Both the position numbers and the translations under genes were made by a program. A model generated the notes under the pieces. It was not told the origin of the DNA. It did not search any database and worked only from the letters and a program-made list of their open reading frames with translations. This document shows positions 43,345-53,368 of a stretch of 64,000 bases of DNA, in pieces. The stretch covers positions 94,379-158,378 of the forward strand of contig JAQDWB010000005.1 in assembly GCA_027673765.1 (NCBI GenBank). The letters are read 5' to 3'. Each line of letters starts with the position of its first letter. The stretch's first letter is position 1. Origin of the DNA: Coriobacteriaceae bacterium AM113-163. GTDB taxonomy: Bacteria; Actinomycetota; Coriobacteriia; Coriobacteriales; Coriobacteriaceae.

Positions 43345-44763
43345 TTAAGCGTCTTTCTTGGCAGTCAGATACTCGATGAACTCGGGACCGACGGTCGTAA
43401 CGTCGCCGGCACCCATGGTGAGCAGCAGGTCGCCCTCGCCCACGAGCTTCTCAAGCTCCTGGTTGAGCTCAAGACGGCTGGAGCAGTACACGACCTCTTT
43501 GCCGGGGTGCTTGGCGCGAACGGTATCTGCGAGCATCTTGGAGGTAACGCCCGGAATCGGCATCTCGCCGGCGGAGAACACATCGATCAGCAGCAGCTTG
43601 TCGGCGTTGGCAAAGGCATCGGCAAAGTCATCGCACAGAGCCTGCAGGCGCGAATAGCGGTGCGGCTGGAACACGACGTCGACATGCTTGTAGCCCAGCG
43701 AAGACGCAGCAGCGAGCGTCGCCTTGATCTCGGTGGGATGATGGCCGTAATCGTCAACCACCGTGATGCCGTCGATATCGCCCACGTGGGTAAAGCGGCG
43801 GCGGACGCCCTCAAAACTCGAAAGTGCCTTAGCGGCGGCGTCGATATCGAGGCCCAGGACATGGGCGACGGTCAAGACGGCCGTGGCGTTGAGCATGTTG
43901 TGACGACCGGGGTTGCTCTTAATCTCGACAGCGTGCTCGGTGCCGTCCTCAAAGCGAACGATAAAGTCGCTCTGGATGCCCTTGACATCCGGATGCACGC
44001 AGACGATGTCGTTGTTCTCGGCAAAGCCATAGGAAAGCACATGACGGCCCGTCGACTTGGCAAGCTCGACCAGATGCGGGTCCTCGCCGCAAACGATGAC
44101 GGTGCCGTCCTCGCCCACCAGCCCCATAAACTTGGCAAAGGTGGCCTCGATCTCCTCGATTCCCGAGTAGTGATCGAGATGGTCGGCCTCGACGTTGGTC
44201 ACGATGACCACGTTGGGGTTCAGGAACAGGAACGAGCTGTCGGACTCGTCCGCCTCGGCGACAAAGTAATCACCCGAGCCGTTCTTGCCGTTGGTGTCGT
44301 AGCCCTCAACGATGCCGCCGATTAAAAAGCTGGGGTCCAGACCCATGCGATCGAGCATCGTGGCGCACATCGAAGACGTCGTGGTCTTGCCGTGCGTGCC
44401 GGCAACGGCGATGGTGGTGTAGCCGTGGCCCAGGGCCGAGAGCATCTTGGCACGGGGCCACACGGGAATACCGAGCTCGCGGGCACGCACGAGCTCGGGG
44501 TTGGACTCGGGAATTGCGGTGGAGACAACAACCACGTCGGGCTTGACCTCGTCGATCGTCGCAGCCTCGTGGCCCACGTGGACCTTCACGCCGGCGCGGG
44601 TAAGCTGGCGAATATAGCGCGACGTCTTAAGGTCGGAGCCGGTAACGGTGTAACCGCGCTCGTGCAGGACGAGGGCGATGCCGCTCATGCCGGCGCCACC
44701 GATACCGATAAAGTGGGCGCTCTTGAACTCGGGCGCGGAGGTTGCAGTCTGGGAATCAGCCAT
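43345..44763 (-). CDS. murC: UDP-N-acetylmuramate--L-alanine ligase
   Basis: Adds L-Ala to UDP-MurNAc. 472 aa. The Rossmann glycine motif IGIGGAGMSG is near residues 19-28, the Mur-ligase P-loop is AGTHGKTTTSSM, and the C-terminal domain is present. The start is ATG at 44763 after GGAGTACAC. The murG stop lies about 100 bp upstream. Confidence 0.96.
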   Translation of the reverse strand: MADSQTATSAPEFKSAHFIGIGGAGMSGIALVLHERGYTVTGSDLKTSRYIRQLTRAGVKVHVGHEAATIDEVKPDVVVVSTAIPESNPELVRARELGIPVWPRAKMLSALGHGYTTIAVAGTHGKTTTSSMCATMLDRMGLDPSFLIGGIVEGYDTNGKNGSGDYFVAEADESDSSFLFLNPNVVIVTNVEADHLDHYSGIEEIEATFAKFMGLVGEDGTVIVCGEDPHLVELAKSTGRHVLSYGFAENNDIVCVHPDVKGIQSDFIVRFEDGTEHAVEIKSNPGRHNMLNATAVLTVAHVLGLDIDAAAKALSSFEGVRRRFTHVGDIDGITVVDDYGHHPTEIKATLAAASSLGYKHVDVVFQPHRYSRLQALCDDFADAFANADKLLLIDVFSAGEMPIPGVTSKMLADTVRAKHPGKEVVYCSSRLELNQELEKLVGEGDLLLTMGAGDVTTVGPEFIEYLTAKKDA

Positions 44764-44860
44764 GTGCTCGTGTACTCCTTGCGTAAACACTGCCTGTAAC
44801 CCGTTAACTGTACCGCACCTACCGCATCCGCGCGAGGGCGACCGGCGATATCCCGTCTAA

Positions 44861-45976
44861 CTAACGCAATCCCTCTACCGCGTCGGCCAAAAGTGCGGCG
44901 GCACGGTCCTGGGCCAAGCCACGCGCCGCCTGACGCATGGCATCACGCGCCGCAGCGTCATCGATCAGGTGCAGCAGCTCGTCGGCAAAGGCTGGGGCAT
45001 CGATATCGGCATCGGCGCATAGCACGCCGGCACCGGCATCGACCAGGTAGCGCGCATTCGTGGTCTGGTGATCGGCCGTGGCGTGCGGATACGGCACGAG
45101 TACCGAGGGCACGGCAAGCGCGGCGATCTCGGCCACGCTCGAGGCACCGGAACGCGAGAGCACCAGATCGGCCGCAGCCAGCATATCGCCCATGTTGTCG
45201 ATATAGGGCTGGACACGATAGCGCTTCGCCTCCTCGGGCGTCAGCGCCAAAGCGCGCTCGGTCTCCTCAAAGCCGTCGGCACCCGTCGAATGCAAAATGT
45301 AGAGATTCTCGCGGGTCAGCAGCTCACCCTTGAGCGAGGCAACACGCTCGTTGAGATGCTGAGCACCGAGCGAACCACCAAAGACGAGCAGAAGCGTCGC
45401 GTCCTCGGGCACACCGAGCGTCTTGCGGCCGCGGGCGCGATCGCCCTCGATCACCGAACGACGCACGGGATTGCCCGTCATGAGCACATGGTCGGGGTCG
45501 CCCTCGCGCTCAAAGACCGCGCGGGCCGCAGGTACCGAAATGCACACGCGGGCGGCATACGAGTTCATCATCTTATTGGCCAGGCCCGGAACAGAGTTCT
45601 GCTCATGTAGCAGATACGGAACGCCTGCGCCCTTGCACCACCCCAGCAGCGGAACCTCGACATAGGCACCAAAACCGATGGCAGCATCGGGCTTGCCGAC
45701 CTTTGAGAAATGGCTGGCGAGCGCACGCTTGGCCTTGTTGACACGCCACAGCGAGGTCAGCGCCGTCCAGGGACGGGAGCGGTCGAAGCCCGTGACCGTA
45801 ATGGGCACAAAATCAAACCCAGCCTCGGGGACCAGACGACCCTCGAGCTTGCGCGACTGGCCCACGAACACAACGTGGTGGCCACGGTCATGCAGCTCCT
45901 CGGCCAAAGCGAGCGCGGGGTTAATGTGTCCTGCCGTGCCGCCGGCTGCAATAGCAACGGTCATCTTATCGGTCAT
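44861..45976 (-). CDS. murG: Lipid II synthase MurG (GlcNAc transferase)
   Basis: Transfers GlcNAc to lipid I on the inner membrane face. 371 aa, GT-B fold. The N-terminal glycine loop AAGGTAGHINPALALAE and the C-terminal donor motif SGASSVAEIAALAVPSVLVPYPHA, with HEQNSVPGLANK between, are diagnostic. The start is ATG at 45976 after GAAGGGA; it overlaps the ftsW 3' end by 11 bp, so translation is coupled. Confidence 0.96.
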   Translation of the reverse strand: MTDKMTVAIAAGGTAGHINPALALAEELHDRGHHVVFVGQSRKLEGRLVPEAGFDFVPITVTGFDRSRPWTALTSLWRVNKAKRALASHFSKVGKPDAAIGFGAYVEVPLLGWCKGAGVPYLLHEQNSVPGLANKMMNSYAARVCISVPAARAVFEREGDPDHVLMTGNPVRRSVIEGDRARGRKTLGVPEDATLLLVFGGSLGAQHLNERVASLKGELLTRENLYILHSTGADGFEETERALALTPEEAKRYRVQPYIDNMGDMLAAADLVLSRSGASSVAEIAALAVPSVLVPYPHATADHQTTNARYLVDAGAGVLCADADIDAPAFADELLHLIDDAAARDAMRQAARGLAQDRAAALLADAVEGLR

Positions 45977-47486
45977 GGTAGTCCCTTCGTACACGCGGTC
46001 CCTGGTCGTCGGTGCGCAAACGCGCCGACGGGTCCGAGTTCAAATCGATTCGATTATATCCGCCGCCCGCGCTGCGAGGGCTGGGGCGCTGCGGACGACC
46101 TTGCGGCGCCGTCCGCGGACGTGGACGAGCTGCCGGCTCGGTCGCAGAGCCATCCAGAACGGTAAAGCCGTTACGCGAAGATCGCTCGCCGCGTACGTGG
46201 GGCACGCCGGCGGTACTCTCATCCATAACGGCAAAGCTCTCGCGGCGACGGTCGTACTCATCGCGACGGGCGCTCTCGTACGAAACGCGCAGGATCAGAC
46301 CGGCAAGCATGAGCGACACGATAATCGACGAACCGCCGTAGCTAATAAACGGCAACGGTTTGCCCGTCATGGGAAACACGTTGAGGATGCCAAGCGCGTT
46401 AATGAAAAACTGCACCGCGAGAATGACCGCGGAGCCAGACGCCATGAGCGCGCCCCGACGATCGGTCGCCTGCTCGGCAATGCGAAACGCCGAGTAGATC
46501 AGCATCGCAAACACCAAGAAGAACAGCACGGTTCCGACAAAACCGACTTCCTCGCCAATGATGGCCAGGATGTAGTCATTGTGCGCCTCGGGCAGATACG
46601 AGTACTTCATGGTTGAGTTGCCGATGCCACGGCCGAACAGACCGCCCGAGGCAAAGGCCATGATGGCAAGCGTGGCCTGATAGCCGTCACCATACTCGTC
46701 GGCCCAAGGGTTCAAGGCAACCTGAATACGCACCATACGGTACGGCTCTGCAACAAGCGCAATCACGATCACGAGAATGCCGAAGATTATCACGCCGATG
46801 ATAAATTTGGGGTCGAGACCCGCAAACAACGCCATGCACATGAGGGTCAGCAGGATGATCAGGACGGTACCGAAATCGGGCTGGATAAAGATCAGAAAGA
46901 GCGGAATGCCCAGGTAGATGCCCATCTTGCGAAGGAATTCGTTGATGTTGCCACCGGGCGAAAAGAAGCGATCAAGCATGATGGCCGAATACGCAATGGC
47001 AAATGGCTTTAAAAACTCGGAAGGCTGGAACTGAATGCCGGCGATGTTGAGCCAGCGGGTGGCGCCACGGCTGCCGCTGCCCACCAAGAACACCAGAAAC
47101 AGTAGCCCTATCATGCCTATGAGGAAGATCCTGAGCACATCCTCCCCAAACCAGCTGTCCGGCAAAACGCGCACGATGGCAATCAGCGCCAGAACACCGA
47201 CCACGGCAAACGCGGCCTGTCGACCCAGAAAAAACGTCGCCGAGCCATTCTCGTGCAGCGCCTCGACCGAAGACGCCGAGTACACCATCAGCAGGCCAAA
47301 GCACACCAAAGTAAACAAGCAGGCCATGAATATCAAACGGGGGCGCATGATACGGGCGGGAACGCCGGCAATATAGCGTTCGCTAAACGACTGCCCGCCG
47401 CGGCCGGAACGCGGTGTTATGCGCCGCGAGGAAGCACGGTCCGAGTCGGGCCTCCTCATACCTTGTCGGGGGCTCTCCTCTCTCAC
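45966..47486 (-). CDS. ftsW: Septal peptidoglycan polymerase FtsW (SEDS family)
   Basis: 506-aa membrane glycosyltransferase that polymerises lipid II at the septum with FtsI. About ten helices span residues 50-400. SEDS signatures are RWLNIAGIQFQPSEFLKP, PEAHNDYILAIIGEE (catalytic Asp region) and PFISYGGSS. A basic ~45-residue N-terminus and a ~100-residue Arg/Pro-rich C-terminal tail are cytoplasmic extensions. The start is taken as GTG at 47486 (AGGGG 6 nt upstream), 9 bp after murD; ATG 47459 is the alternative. Confidence 0.94.
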   Translation of the reverse strand: MREESPRQGMRRPDSDRASSRRITPRSGRGGQSFSERYIAGVPARIMRPRLIFMACLFTLVCFGLLMVYSASSVEALHENGSATFFLGRQAAFAVVGVLALIAIVRVLPDSWFGEDVLRIFLIGMIGLLFLVFLVGSGSRGATRWLNIAGIQFQPSEFLKPFAIAYSAIMLDRFFSPGGNINEFLRKMGIYLGIPLFLIFIQPDFGTVLIILLTLMCMALFAGLDPKFIIGVIIFGILVIVIALVAEPYRMVRIQVALNPWADEYGDGYQATLAIMAFASGGLFGRGIGNSTMKYSYLPEAHNDYILAIIGEEVGFVGTVLFFLVFAMLIYSAFRIAEQATDRRGALMASGSAVILAVQFFINALGILNVFPMTGKPLPFISYGGSSIIVSLMLAGLILRVSYESARRDEYDRRRESFAVMDESTAGVPHVRGERSSRNGFTVLDGSATEPAARPRPRTAPQGRPQRPSPRSAGGGYNRIDLNSDPSARLRTDDQGPRVRRDYHDR

Positions 47487-47494
47487 CGCAACCC

Positions 47495-48901
47495 CTATTC
47501 CATTTGTGATTTCGCTGCAGCGGCAAGCTGGGCCACGTAGTCCTTAAACACGCGGCCGCGCTCCTCATAGCCCGAGAACTCATCGAACGAAGAGCAGGCA
47601 GGAGAAAGTAAGATCACGTCACCACGGCTCGACAGCGAACGGGCGACGTCCACGGCGTCGCGTAGGTCATCCGCCTGGGCGATATCCACATCGCCATCGA
47701 CATCGGCCTCGTCCATAGCGGCGGTGAAGCGCTCACGCGCATCGCCAAAGCAGACGACCGAGCGCACGTTGTCCATAACGAAGCGCGCGAAGTCCGTGAG
47801 CGGCGTGCCCTTATCGTGGCCGCCGAGCAGCAAGATCACATCGTCATCGGGAAATGCCGTCAGTGCCTTCTCGACCGCATCGGTGTTGGTCGCCTTGGAA
47901 TCGTTGACGTAGCGCACGCCGTCAATCTCGCCACACGGCTCCACGCGGTGCTCGAGCGGCTGGAACGAGGCCAGACCGCGGCAGACGCCATCGACATCGG
48001 CACCGACTGCCAGGGCAGCCGTGGCAGCGCACAGGGCATTGATAACATTGTGATGGCCCGAGATCTTGAGCTCGGATGCAGCGATGAGCGGGGTCTCGAC
48101 GCCCTTCAGGCGCACGACCATCTTGCCGTCGCGCACAAAGGCGGCATCCTCGCCCTCGGGCTCGTCAAAAGCGACCTTGCAGATGCGACGACCCGGCGTG
48201 TAGATGTACTCATCGAACTCGTGAATGCCGGCGTCTTCGACGTCGACAACCGCCAGATCGTCATCGACCATATTGTCAAACAGTTTGACCTTGGCAAGCG
48301 CGTAGTTCTTATGGCTCTTATGCCAGCCCAAGTGGTCGGGAGTGATGTTGAGCAGCACCGCCACGCGCGGGTGGAGCTCGGTGGTCGTAGCAATCTGATA
48401 GCTCGAGAGCTCAGCCACAAACCACTCGTTGTGGGCTCGGCCGTCAATCTCGTTGACCGGCGGCTCGCCGATGTTGCCGACAGCAACGCTGGCCTCGCCG
48501 GCAGCCTTGAGCAGATAATCAGTCAGCGACGTGGTGGTCGTTTTGCCGTTGGTGCCCGTGATGGCAATCCAGTTATCGGGCGACAGGCGATAGGCAAACT
48601 CGGGCTCACCCATAATCTGGGCGGCATGCTCGCGCCCGGCCTTAAAGAAGCCCGAGAACTCCGAGATGCCCGGGCACGTCACGCATACGTCATAGGCGCC
48701 CTCGACCTGTTCGGTCCCATAGACAAACGACGCACCAGCAGCCTCGAGCGCACGCGTGGCGTCATTGGGCTCAGAGGTGCCGCCGCCATACACGGTAACG
48801 GCACTTACGCGCTCGGGATGTGCCAGCGCCCAGCGGGCGACATCGAGACCGGATTTGCCCTGACCCAAAACGAGCAGGCTAAAGACATCAGCAAGAGGCA
48901 T
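47495..48901 (-). CDS. murD: UDP-N-acetylmuramoylalanine--D-glutamate ligase
   Basis: Adds D-Glu to UDP-MurNAc-L-Ala. 468 aa. N-terminal SLLVLGQGKSGLDVARW, the ATP P-loop TGTNGKTTTTSL, and the C-terminal ligase block LLLGGHDKGTPL are present. The start is ATG at 48901, 9 bp after mraY; the ribosome site is weak (GGGATAG). Confidence 0.95.
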   Translation of the reverse strand: MPLADVFSLLVLGQGKSGLDVARWALAHPERVSAVTVYGGGTSEPNDATRALEAAGASFVYGTEQVEGAYDVCVTCPGISEFSGFFKAGREHAAQIMGEPEFAYRLSPDNWIAITGTNGKTTTTSLTDYLLKAAGEASVAVGNIGEPPVNEIDGRAHNEWFVAELSSYQIATTTELHPRVAVLLNITPDHLGWHKSHKNYALAKVKLFDNMVDDDLAVVDVEDAGIHEFDEYIYTPGRRICKVAFDEPEGEDAAFVRDGKMVVRLKGVETPLIAASELKISGHHNVINALCAATAALAVGADVDGVCRGLASFQPLEHRVEPCGEIDGVRYVNDSKATNTDAVEKALTAFPDDDVILLLGGHDKGTPLTDFARFVMDNVRSVVCFGDARERFTAAMDEADVDGDVDIAQADDLRDAVDVARSLSSRGDVILLSPACSSFDEFSGYEERGRVFKDYVAQLAAAAKSQME

Positions 48902-48910
48902 GAAAGACCA

Positions 48911-49930
48911 CTATCCCAACTGGAAGAACAGGGCAAGGCCAACGGCACCAAAGGCCGCAGCGATAATCCAAAAACGGATGACGACCTTGGTCTCGGCCCA
49001 ACCCTTCTTTTCGAAATGATGATGGATGGGCGCCATAAGGAAGACGCGCTTGTGCGTAAAGTGGAAGTAGACAACCTGAATCATGACCGAAAGGGTCTCA
49101 ACGATAAACAGGCCGCCGATGATAAGGGAGACGACCTCGGTGTTGGTCATGATGGACGTGCAGGCAAACGCGGCGCCCAGGGCAAGCGAGCCGGTATCGC
49201 CCATAAAGATGCTCGCCGGATAGCAGTTGAACCACAGAAAGCCCAAGCAGGCACCGGCACACGCGGTGCAGAAGATGGACAGGTTCACGTCTCCGTGCAA
49301 AAACGCCATGGCAGCCATGGCGAGCATGGCGATCATGGAGGTGCCACCAGCAAGACCGTCAAGGCCATCGGTCAGGTTCACGGCATTAGAAAGACCGGCG
49401 ATCATCAGCCAGCAAAAGACAATGTAGAGCCACGGGAACGAAAGGCCGCAGATGGTGGTCGAAAGCACGCCAAGGTCGATCGTCAGGCCGCCGGGAAAAC
49501 GAATCTCGGGGGCGACGCCGCACCAGTTGACGGCAAGCACCGTAAAGGTGACACAGATAATGGTTAGGCCGATCATCTTGGCATGAGGCGTCAGACCGAG
49601 CGAGCGCCCATGCGTAACGGAGGTCAGGTCGTCGATCAGACCCAGCACGCCGGTCGCCAGCGTGGCGAGCAGCACGAGCACGAGCTCGGTGGTGAGCTTG
49701 CCCATCAGCAGGCAGGTCAGCGAGATCGCGATGAGGATGACAACGCCACCCATGGTGGGCGTTCCCTGCTTAACCAAATGACGCTTGGGGCCGTCGGCAC
49801 GAACCTGCTGGCCGATACCCTCGACCTTGAGCAGCTTGATCCACCACGGCATGAGCAGCAGCGCAATGGCGGCGGCGATGCCAAGCCCCAAAAAAGCCTG
49901 ATACGTTGGATACGAGGGATTGCCGAACAT
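48911..49930 (-). CDS. mraY: Phospho-N-acetylmuramoyl-pentapeptide transferase
   Basis: Makes lipid I by joining UDP-MurNAc-pentapeptide to undecaprenyl phosphate. 339 aa, ten helices. Signature blocks are GTPTMGGVVIL, NLTDGLDGLAGG (catalytic Asps), FMGDTGSLALG and APIHHHFEKKGW. The start is ATG at 49930, 3 bp after the murF stop. Confidence 0.97.
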   Translation of the reverse strand: MFGNPSYPTYQAFLGLGIAAAIALLLMPWWIKLLKVEGIGQQVRADGPKRHLVKQGTPTMGGVVILIAISLTCLLMGKLTTELVLVLLATLATGVLGLIDDLTSVTHGRSLGLTPHAKMIGLTIICVTFTVLAVNWCGVAPEIRFPGGLTIDLGVLSTTICGLSFPWLYIVFCWLMIAGLSNAVNLTDGLDGLAGGTSMIAMLAMAAMAFLHGDVNLSIFCTACAGACLGFLWFNCYPASIFMGDTGSLALGAAFACTSIMTNTEVVSLIIGGLFIVETLSVMIQVVYFHFTHKRVFLMAPIHHHFEKKGWAETKVVIRFWIIAAAFGAVGLALFFQLG

Positions 49931-49933
49931 GGG

Positions 49934-51358
49934 CTAGCACACACCTTCCACAAAGCGGTCGAGCTCAACAAAGCGGGAACCCTTGACCAGTACAACATCA
50001 TGTTTTTCAAGCGCGCCGCCCATGCGGTCGAGCACCTGCTGATAATCGGAGAACACCTGGATGCGGTCCTCGTCCATGCCCATCATGCGCGCGGCATCGG
50101 CCATAAGCTGGGCCAGCTCACCACCCACGCACGCCAGCATGTCGAGCTTCTTGGCGGCGGCATAGGCGCCCACGAGCTCATGCATGCGAGGAGCCTCATC
50201 GCCCATCTCGCCCATCTCGCCCAGGATCGCCATGCGAGACCCCGTGCATGAAAGCGAGCACAGCAGATCGAGGCCGGCTGCCATCGATTCGGCGCTGGCG
50301 TTATAGGAATCGTCGATGATGCGTGCACCGCTCTTGGCGCGCTTGATCTCCTGGCGGTGCCCGGTGATCGTAAGACCCCTAAAGGCAGCATCGATCTGCT
50401 CGGGCGTCACGCCCAGGCGATAGGCAACCGCGGCGGCCTTAACGGCATTAGGAACGGACTGCACGCCGGGGATGGCAAGCATGGTATCGATTGTCTCGCC
50501 CTGACCAAAATCGAGCGTAAAGACCGGACGGCCCTCGTCATCAACGCGAACGTCGCGGGCGCGGACCTCATCATCGTCAGAGACACCGGCCAGCATCACG
50601 TCGATACCAGCAGGCTGGGCGAACGTATCGCGAATGAACGGCGTAAAATCGTCCTCGCCGCCCAAAACCAGCAGCGGCAAATAGTCGCCGGCGGCGCACA
50701 TGCCCTGGACAATCTCGGCCTTAGCGCGGGCGATGTTCTCGCGGCTGCCCAAAATGCCGATGTGAGAGGTGCCGATCTTGCTCACGATGGCAAGGTTGGG
50801 ATTGGCGGACTGGGACAGGCGCTCGATCTCGTGGAAATGGTTCATGCCCATCTCGAGCACCAGGACCTCGGTACCGGCCGGGGCGGAAAGCACCGTGAGC
50901 GGCATGCCGATCAGGTTATTGAAATTGCCCTTGGTGGCCCAGACACGATAGCGCTTGGCGAGTACAGCGGCGAGCACGTCCTTGGTCGTCGTCTTGCCGA
51001 TGGAACCGGTAATGCCAACGACCAGGCAGCCAAGCTCCAGGCGATACGCGTGCGCCAAACGAAGCAGAAACTCCTCGGGATCATCGGTCAGCAGGATGGC
51101 GCATCCCTTGTCCTGCGCCAGCGAGACCAACTCGGCATCGGGCTCACGCGTCATCACGACGGCGCCGGCACCCGACTGGACGGCACGGGAAGCAAAATCA
51201 TTGCCGTCGACGTTTTCACCGGGAAAGGCGACGAAAATCGTCCCTTCCTCGACCTGGCGCGAGTCGATAACGCACCCGCGGCATACCCGATCGACTTCTC
51301 CCGTCACGGTTCGGGCCCCTGTTGCGGCCGCGAGGTTGTTGACGGCGATCTCTATCAT
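49934..51358 (-). CDS. murF: UDP-MurNAc-tripeptide--D-Ala-D-Ala ligase
   Basis: Adds the D-Ala-D-Ala dipeptide. 474 aa. P-loop GITGSIGKTTTKD, an N-terminal substrate domain with DSRQVEEGTIFVAFPG, and the central DDSYNASAESM block typical of MurF (not MurE) are seen. The start is ATG at 51358 after GGGGAG. A -10-like TACAAT (51401-51396) lies just upstream, so the cluster may be transcribed anew from here. murE is expected before this gene and is absent. Confidence 0.95.
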   Translation of the reverse strand: MIEIAVNNLAAATGARTVTGEVDRVCRGCVIDSRQVEEGTIFVAFPGENVDGNDFASRAVQSGAGAVVMTREPDAELVSLAQDKGCAILLTDDPEEFLLRLAHAYRLELGCLVVGITGSIGKTTTKDVLAAVLAKRYRVWATKGNFNNLIGMPLTVLSAPAGTEVLVLEMGMNHFHEIERLSQSANPNLAIVSKIGTSHIGILGSRENIARAKAEIVQGMCAAGDYLPLLVLGGEDDFTPFIRDTFAQPAGIDVMLAGVSDDDEVRARDVRVDDEGRPVFTLDFGQGETIDTMLAIPGVQSVPNAVKAAAVAYRLGVTPEQIDAAFRGLTITGHRQEIKRAKSGARIIDDSYNASAESMAAGLDLLCSLSCTGSRMAILGEMGEMGDEAPRMHELVGAYAAAKKLDMLACVGGELAQLMADAARMMGMDEDRIQVFSDYQQVLDRMGGALEKHDVVLVKGSRFVELDRFVEGVC

Positions 51359-51395
51359 TGCAGCTCCCCTGTAAACCTAATAATGCTATCGGCGT

Positions 51396-51401
51396 ATTGT
51401 A
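51396..51401 (-). promoter_or_regulatory. Possible -10 box before murF
   Basis: TACAAT on the minus strand in the 127-bp gap between ftsI and murF; no clear -35. It lies where murE normally stands. Confidence 0.35.
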
Positions 51402-51485
51402 TCCCAGCGCCGCGCATGCGTGGTGCAGGGCATGTGAACACCCCTCATATGGGACAACAAACCACGCCCCAAAGATTGTAACCCC

Positions 51486-53351
51486 CTACTTCGTGCGCGG
51501 GATGCCCAGCACGTCGAGCGCGTTGGCCATAATGGACTGGAACGGCACCGCAGCGGCATCTGAGCCGCTCGGCGTTCCGTCGAGCGTGATATAGCACAGC
51601 ACCTTGGGTGATTGTGCCGGCGCAAAGCCCATAAAGGACGACATGTAGTTCTCCTTGAGGTAGCCGCCGTTCTCGTCGGCACGTTCGGCCGTGCCGGTCT
51701 TGCCCGCCACGTCATAGCCGTCAACTGCGCCGCCAACGCCCGTGCCTTCAGACACGACCGTCTGCATGCACGATGTCACCTGGGATGCTGCATCCTCAGA
51801 AATCGCACGCTCGCCTTCGCCCCAGTCCTTCTCGTCGCCTTTGCTGGACTTATAGAAGTGCGGGGTCATCATCACGCCGCCGTTAGCGATGCCGCCCACG
51901 GCACGTGCGATCTCAATCGGCGAGACAGACAGCGCCTGTCCAAAGCTCATTGAGCCCAGCGTGGCGCCGTCATACTGGTCACGCTCCTTGACGATGCCCA
52001 GGCTCTCGCCCGGAAAATCTACACCAGAGCTGTGACCGATGCCCCACTTGTCCACATAGGCGGCAAAGTCGTCGGCACCGATCTTGCGCCCCACCAGGAC
52101 AAAGCCCACGTTGGACGAACGGCGCATCATCTCGCGCACATCCATGGTCATGGCATAGTCGCGCTTGTCGGCATCGGTGACGGTATCGTCGCCCACCTTG
52201 ATGCTCGCCGGCACCTCAAACGACGTACTCGATCGCACGACGCCCAAGTCGAAGCCGGCGCCCGCCACGAGTGTCTTAAAGACCGAGCCGGGCTCGTAGG
52301 CGTCGGTAACCAGGCGCAGGTTCATATCCTCGGTCTTGGCGTTTTCCAAATCGGTCTGGTCGTAGGTCGGATACGAGCAGGCTGCCAAGATCTCTCCTGT
52401 CGTAGGATCGGTGACCAGCGTCGAGCCGTTCTTGGCCTTGGTCTTCTCAACTGCCTCTGCCAGGGCATCCTCGGCCGCACGCTGGATATTGACGTCGAGC
52501 GTCGTCACGATATCAACGCCGTCGACCGCAGCCACCTTTTTATAGGCACCGCCCGCGATATAGCTGCCGTCCCTCGCGCGCTCGCGTACGAGAGAACCGT
52601 TCGTGCCGGTCAGAAGCTTGTTGTATTGCTTTTCGAGACCAGTCAAGCCGTCGTTGTCTACATTCACTACACCCAGCACCTGCGATGCCAGATTGCCGTA
52701 TGGATATACGCGCTTCATGGCCTGCTCAAAAAGCACGCCGGGCAGGTTCTTCTTCTCCAGCGCCACAGCATCGTCTTCGTCCACCTGGCGCTTGATATAC
52801 ACCCAGGTTCCATCGGACTCGACGAGCTTGCGGCAGGTCTTTTTATCGATTCCAGTTGCCTTGACCAGCGCCGACACCGTCTTGTCAACGTCCTCGACAA
52901 GCTGCGGGTTCACGGCGATGTTGCGACATTCGACCGACGACGCCAGCACGTTACCGTTGCGGTCGTAGATGGTGCCACGTTTGGCATAGAGGGTCTGCGC
53001 AAGCAGGCGACGCGCATCGGCACGCTCGCGCAGTTTATCGGCTTCGACAATTTGATAGTCGGCAAGGCGAAAGACGCCCAAGCCCAAGCCAAGCCCGATG
53101 AATCCCATGACGGCTTTGCGGCGAGGCAGCGGCGTGCCCGTGAGCCATTCGGTCGACGAACTCTTGCGCGACCTGGTGTTATGCACTTGAGGGCCACCCG
53201 AGCCGCGAAGTCGCGACGCCGGGTCGTTGCCACGGGACCGCCCGGCGTTGTAAGATTGCCGACCCGTTCCTTGATAACCAGAACGTCCCCGCGACGAGGG
53301 ACGTCCAGAACCGCGGCCCCCATCGGAACCGCGGCGATAGTCATTTGTCAT
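51486..53351 (-). CDS. ftsI: Septal transpeptidase FtsI (class B PBP)
   Basis: Cross-links peptidoglycan at the septum; partner of FtsW. 621 aa. A basic, Gly/Ser/Arg-rich cytoplasmic N-terminus (about 75 residues) precedes one membrane helix (AVMGFIGLGLGLGVF). The PBP dimer domain follows, then the transpeptidase with SxxK in YEPGSVFKTL, SxN in RRSSNVGF and KTG in VAGKTGTAE. The start is ATG at 53351, with a weak ribosome site, 18 bp after the ftsL-like stop. Confidence 0.95.
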   Translation of the reverse strand: MTNDYRRGSDGGRGSGRPSSRGRSGYQGTGRQSYNAGRSRGNDPASRLRGSGGPQVHNTRSRKSSSTEWLTGTPLPRRKAVMGFIGLGLGLGVFRLADYQIVEADKLRERADARRLLAQTLYAKRGTIYDRNGNVLASSVECRNIAVNPQLVEDVDKTVSALVKATGIDKKTCRKLVESDGTWVYIKRQVDEDDAVALEKKNLPGVLFEQAMKRVYPYGNLASQVLGVVNVDNDGLTGLEKQYNKLLTGTNGSLVRERARDGSYIAGGAYKKVAAVDGVDIVTTLDVNIQRAAEDALAEAVEKTKAKNGSTLVTDPTTGEILAACSYPTYDQTDLENAKTEDMNLRLVTDAYEPGSVFKTLVAGAGFDLGVVRSSTSFEVPASIKVGDDTVTDADKRDYAMTMDVREMMRRSSNVGFVLVGRKIGADDFAAYVDKWGIGHSSGVDFPGESLGIVKERDQYDGATLGSMSFGQALSVSPIEIARAVGGIANGGVMMTPHFYKSSKGDEKDWGEGERAISEDAASQVTSCMQTVVSEGTGVGGAVDGYDVAGKTGTAERADENGGYLKENYMSSFMGFAPAQSPKVLCYITLDGTPSGSDAAAVPFQSIMANALDVLGIPRTK

Positions 53352-53368
53352 ACTCAGCTACCGTCTTG

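Noticed and set aside
47816..49567. 583-codon plus-strand frame opposite murD and mraY
   Set aside because: Antisense to two certain genes; no start signal.
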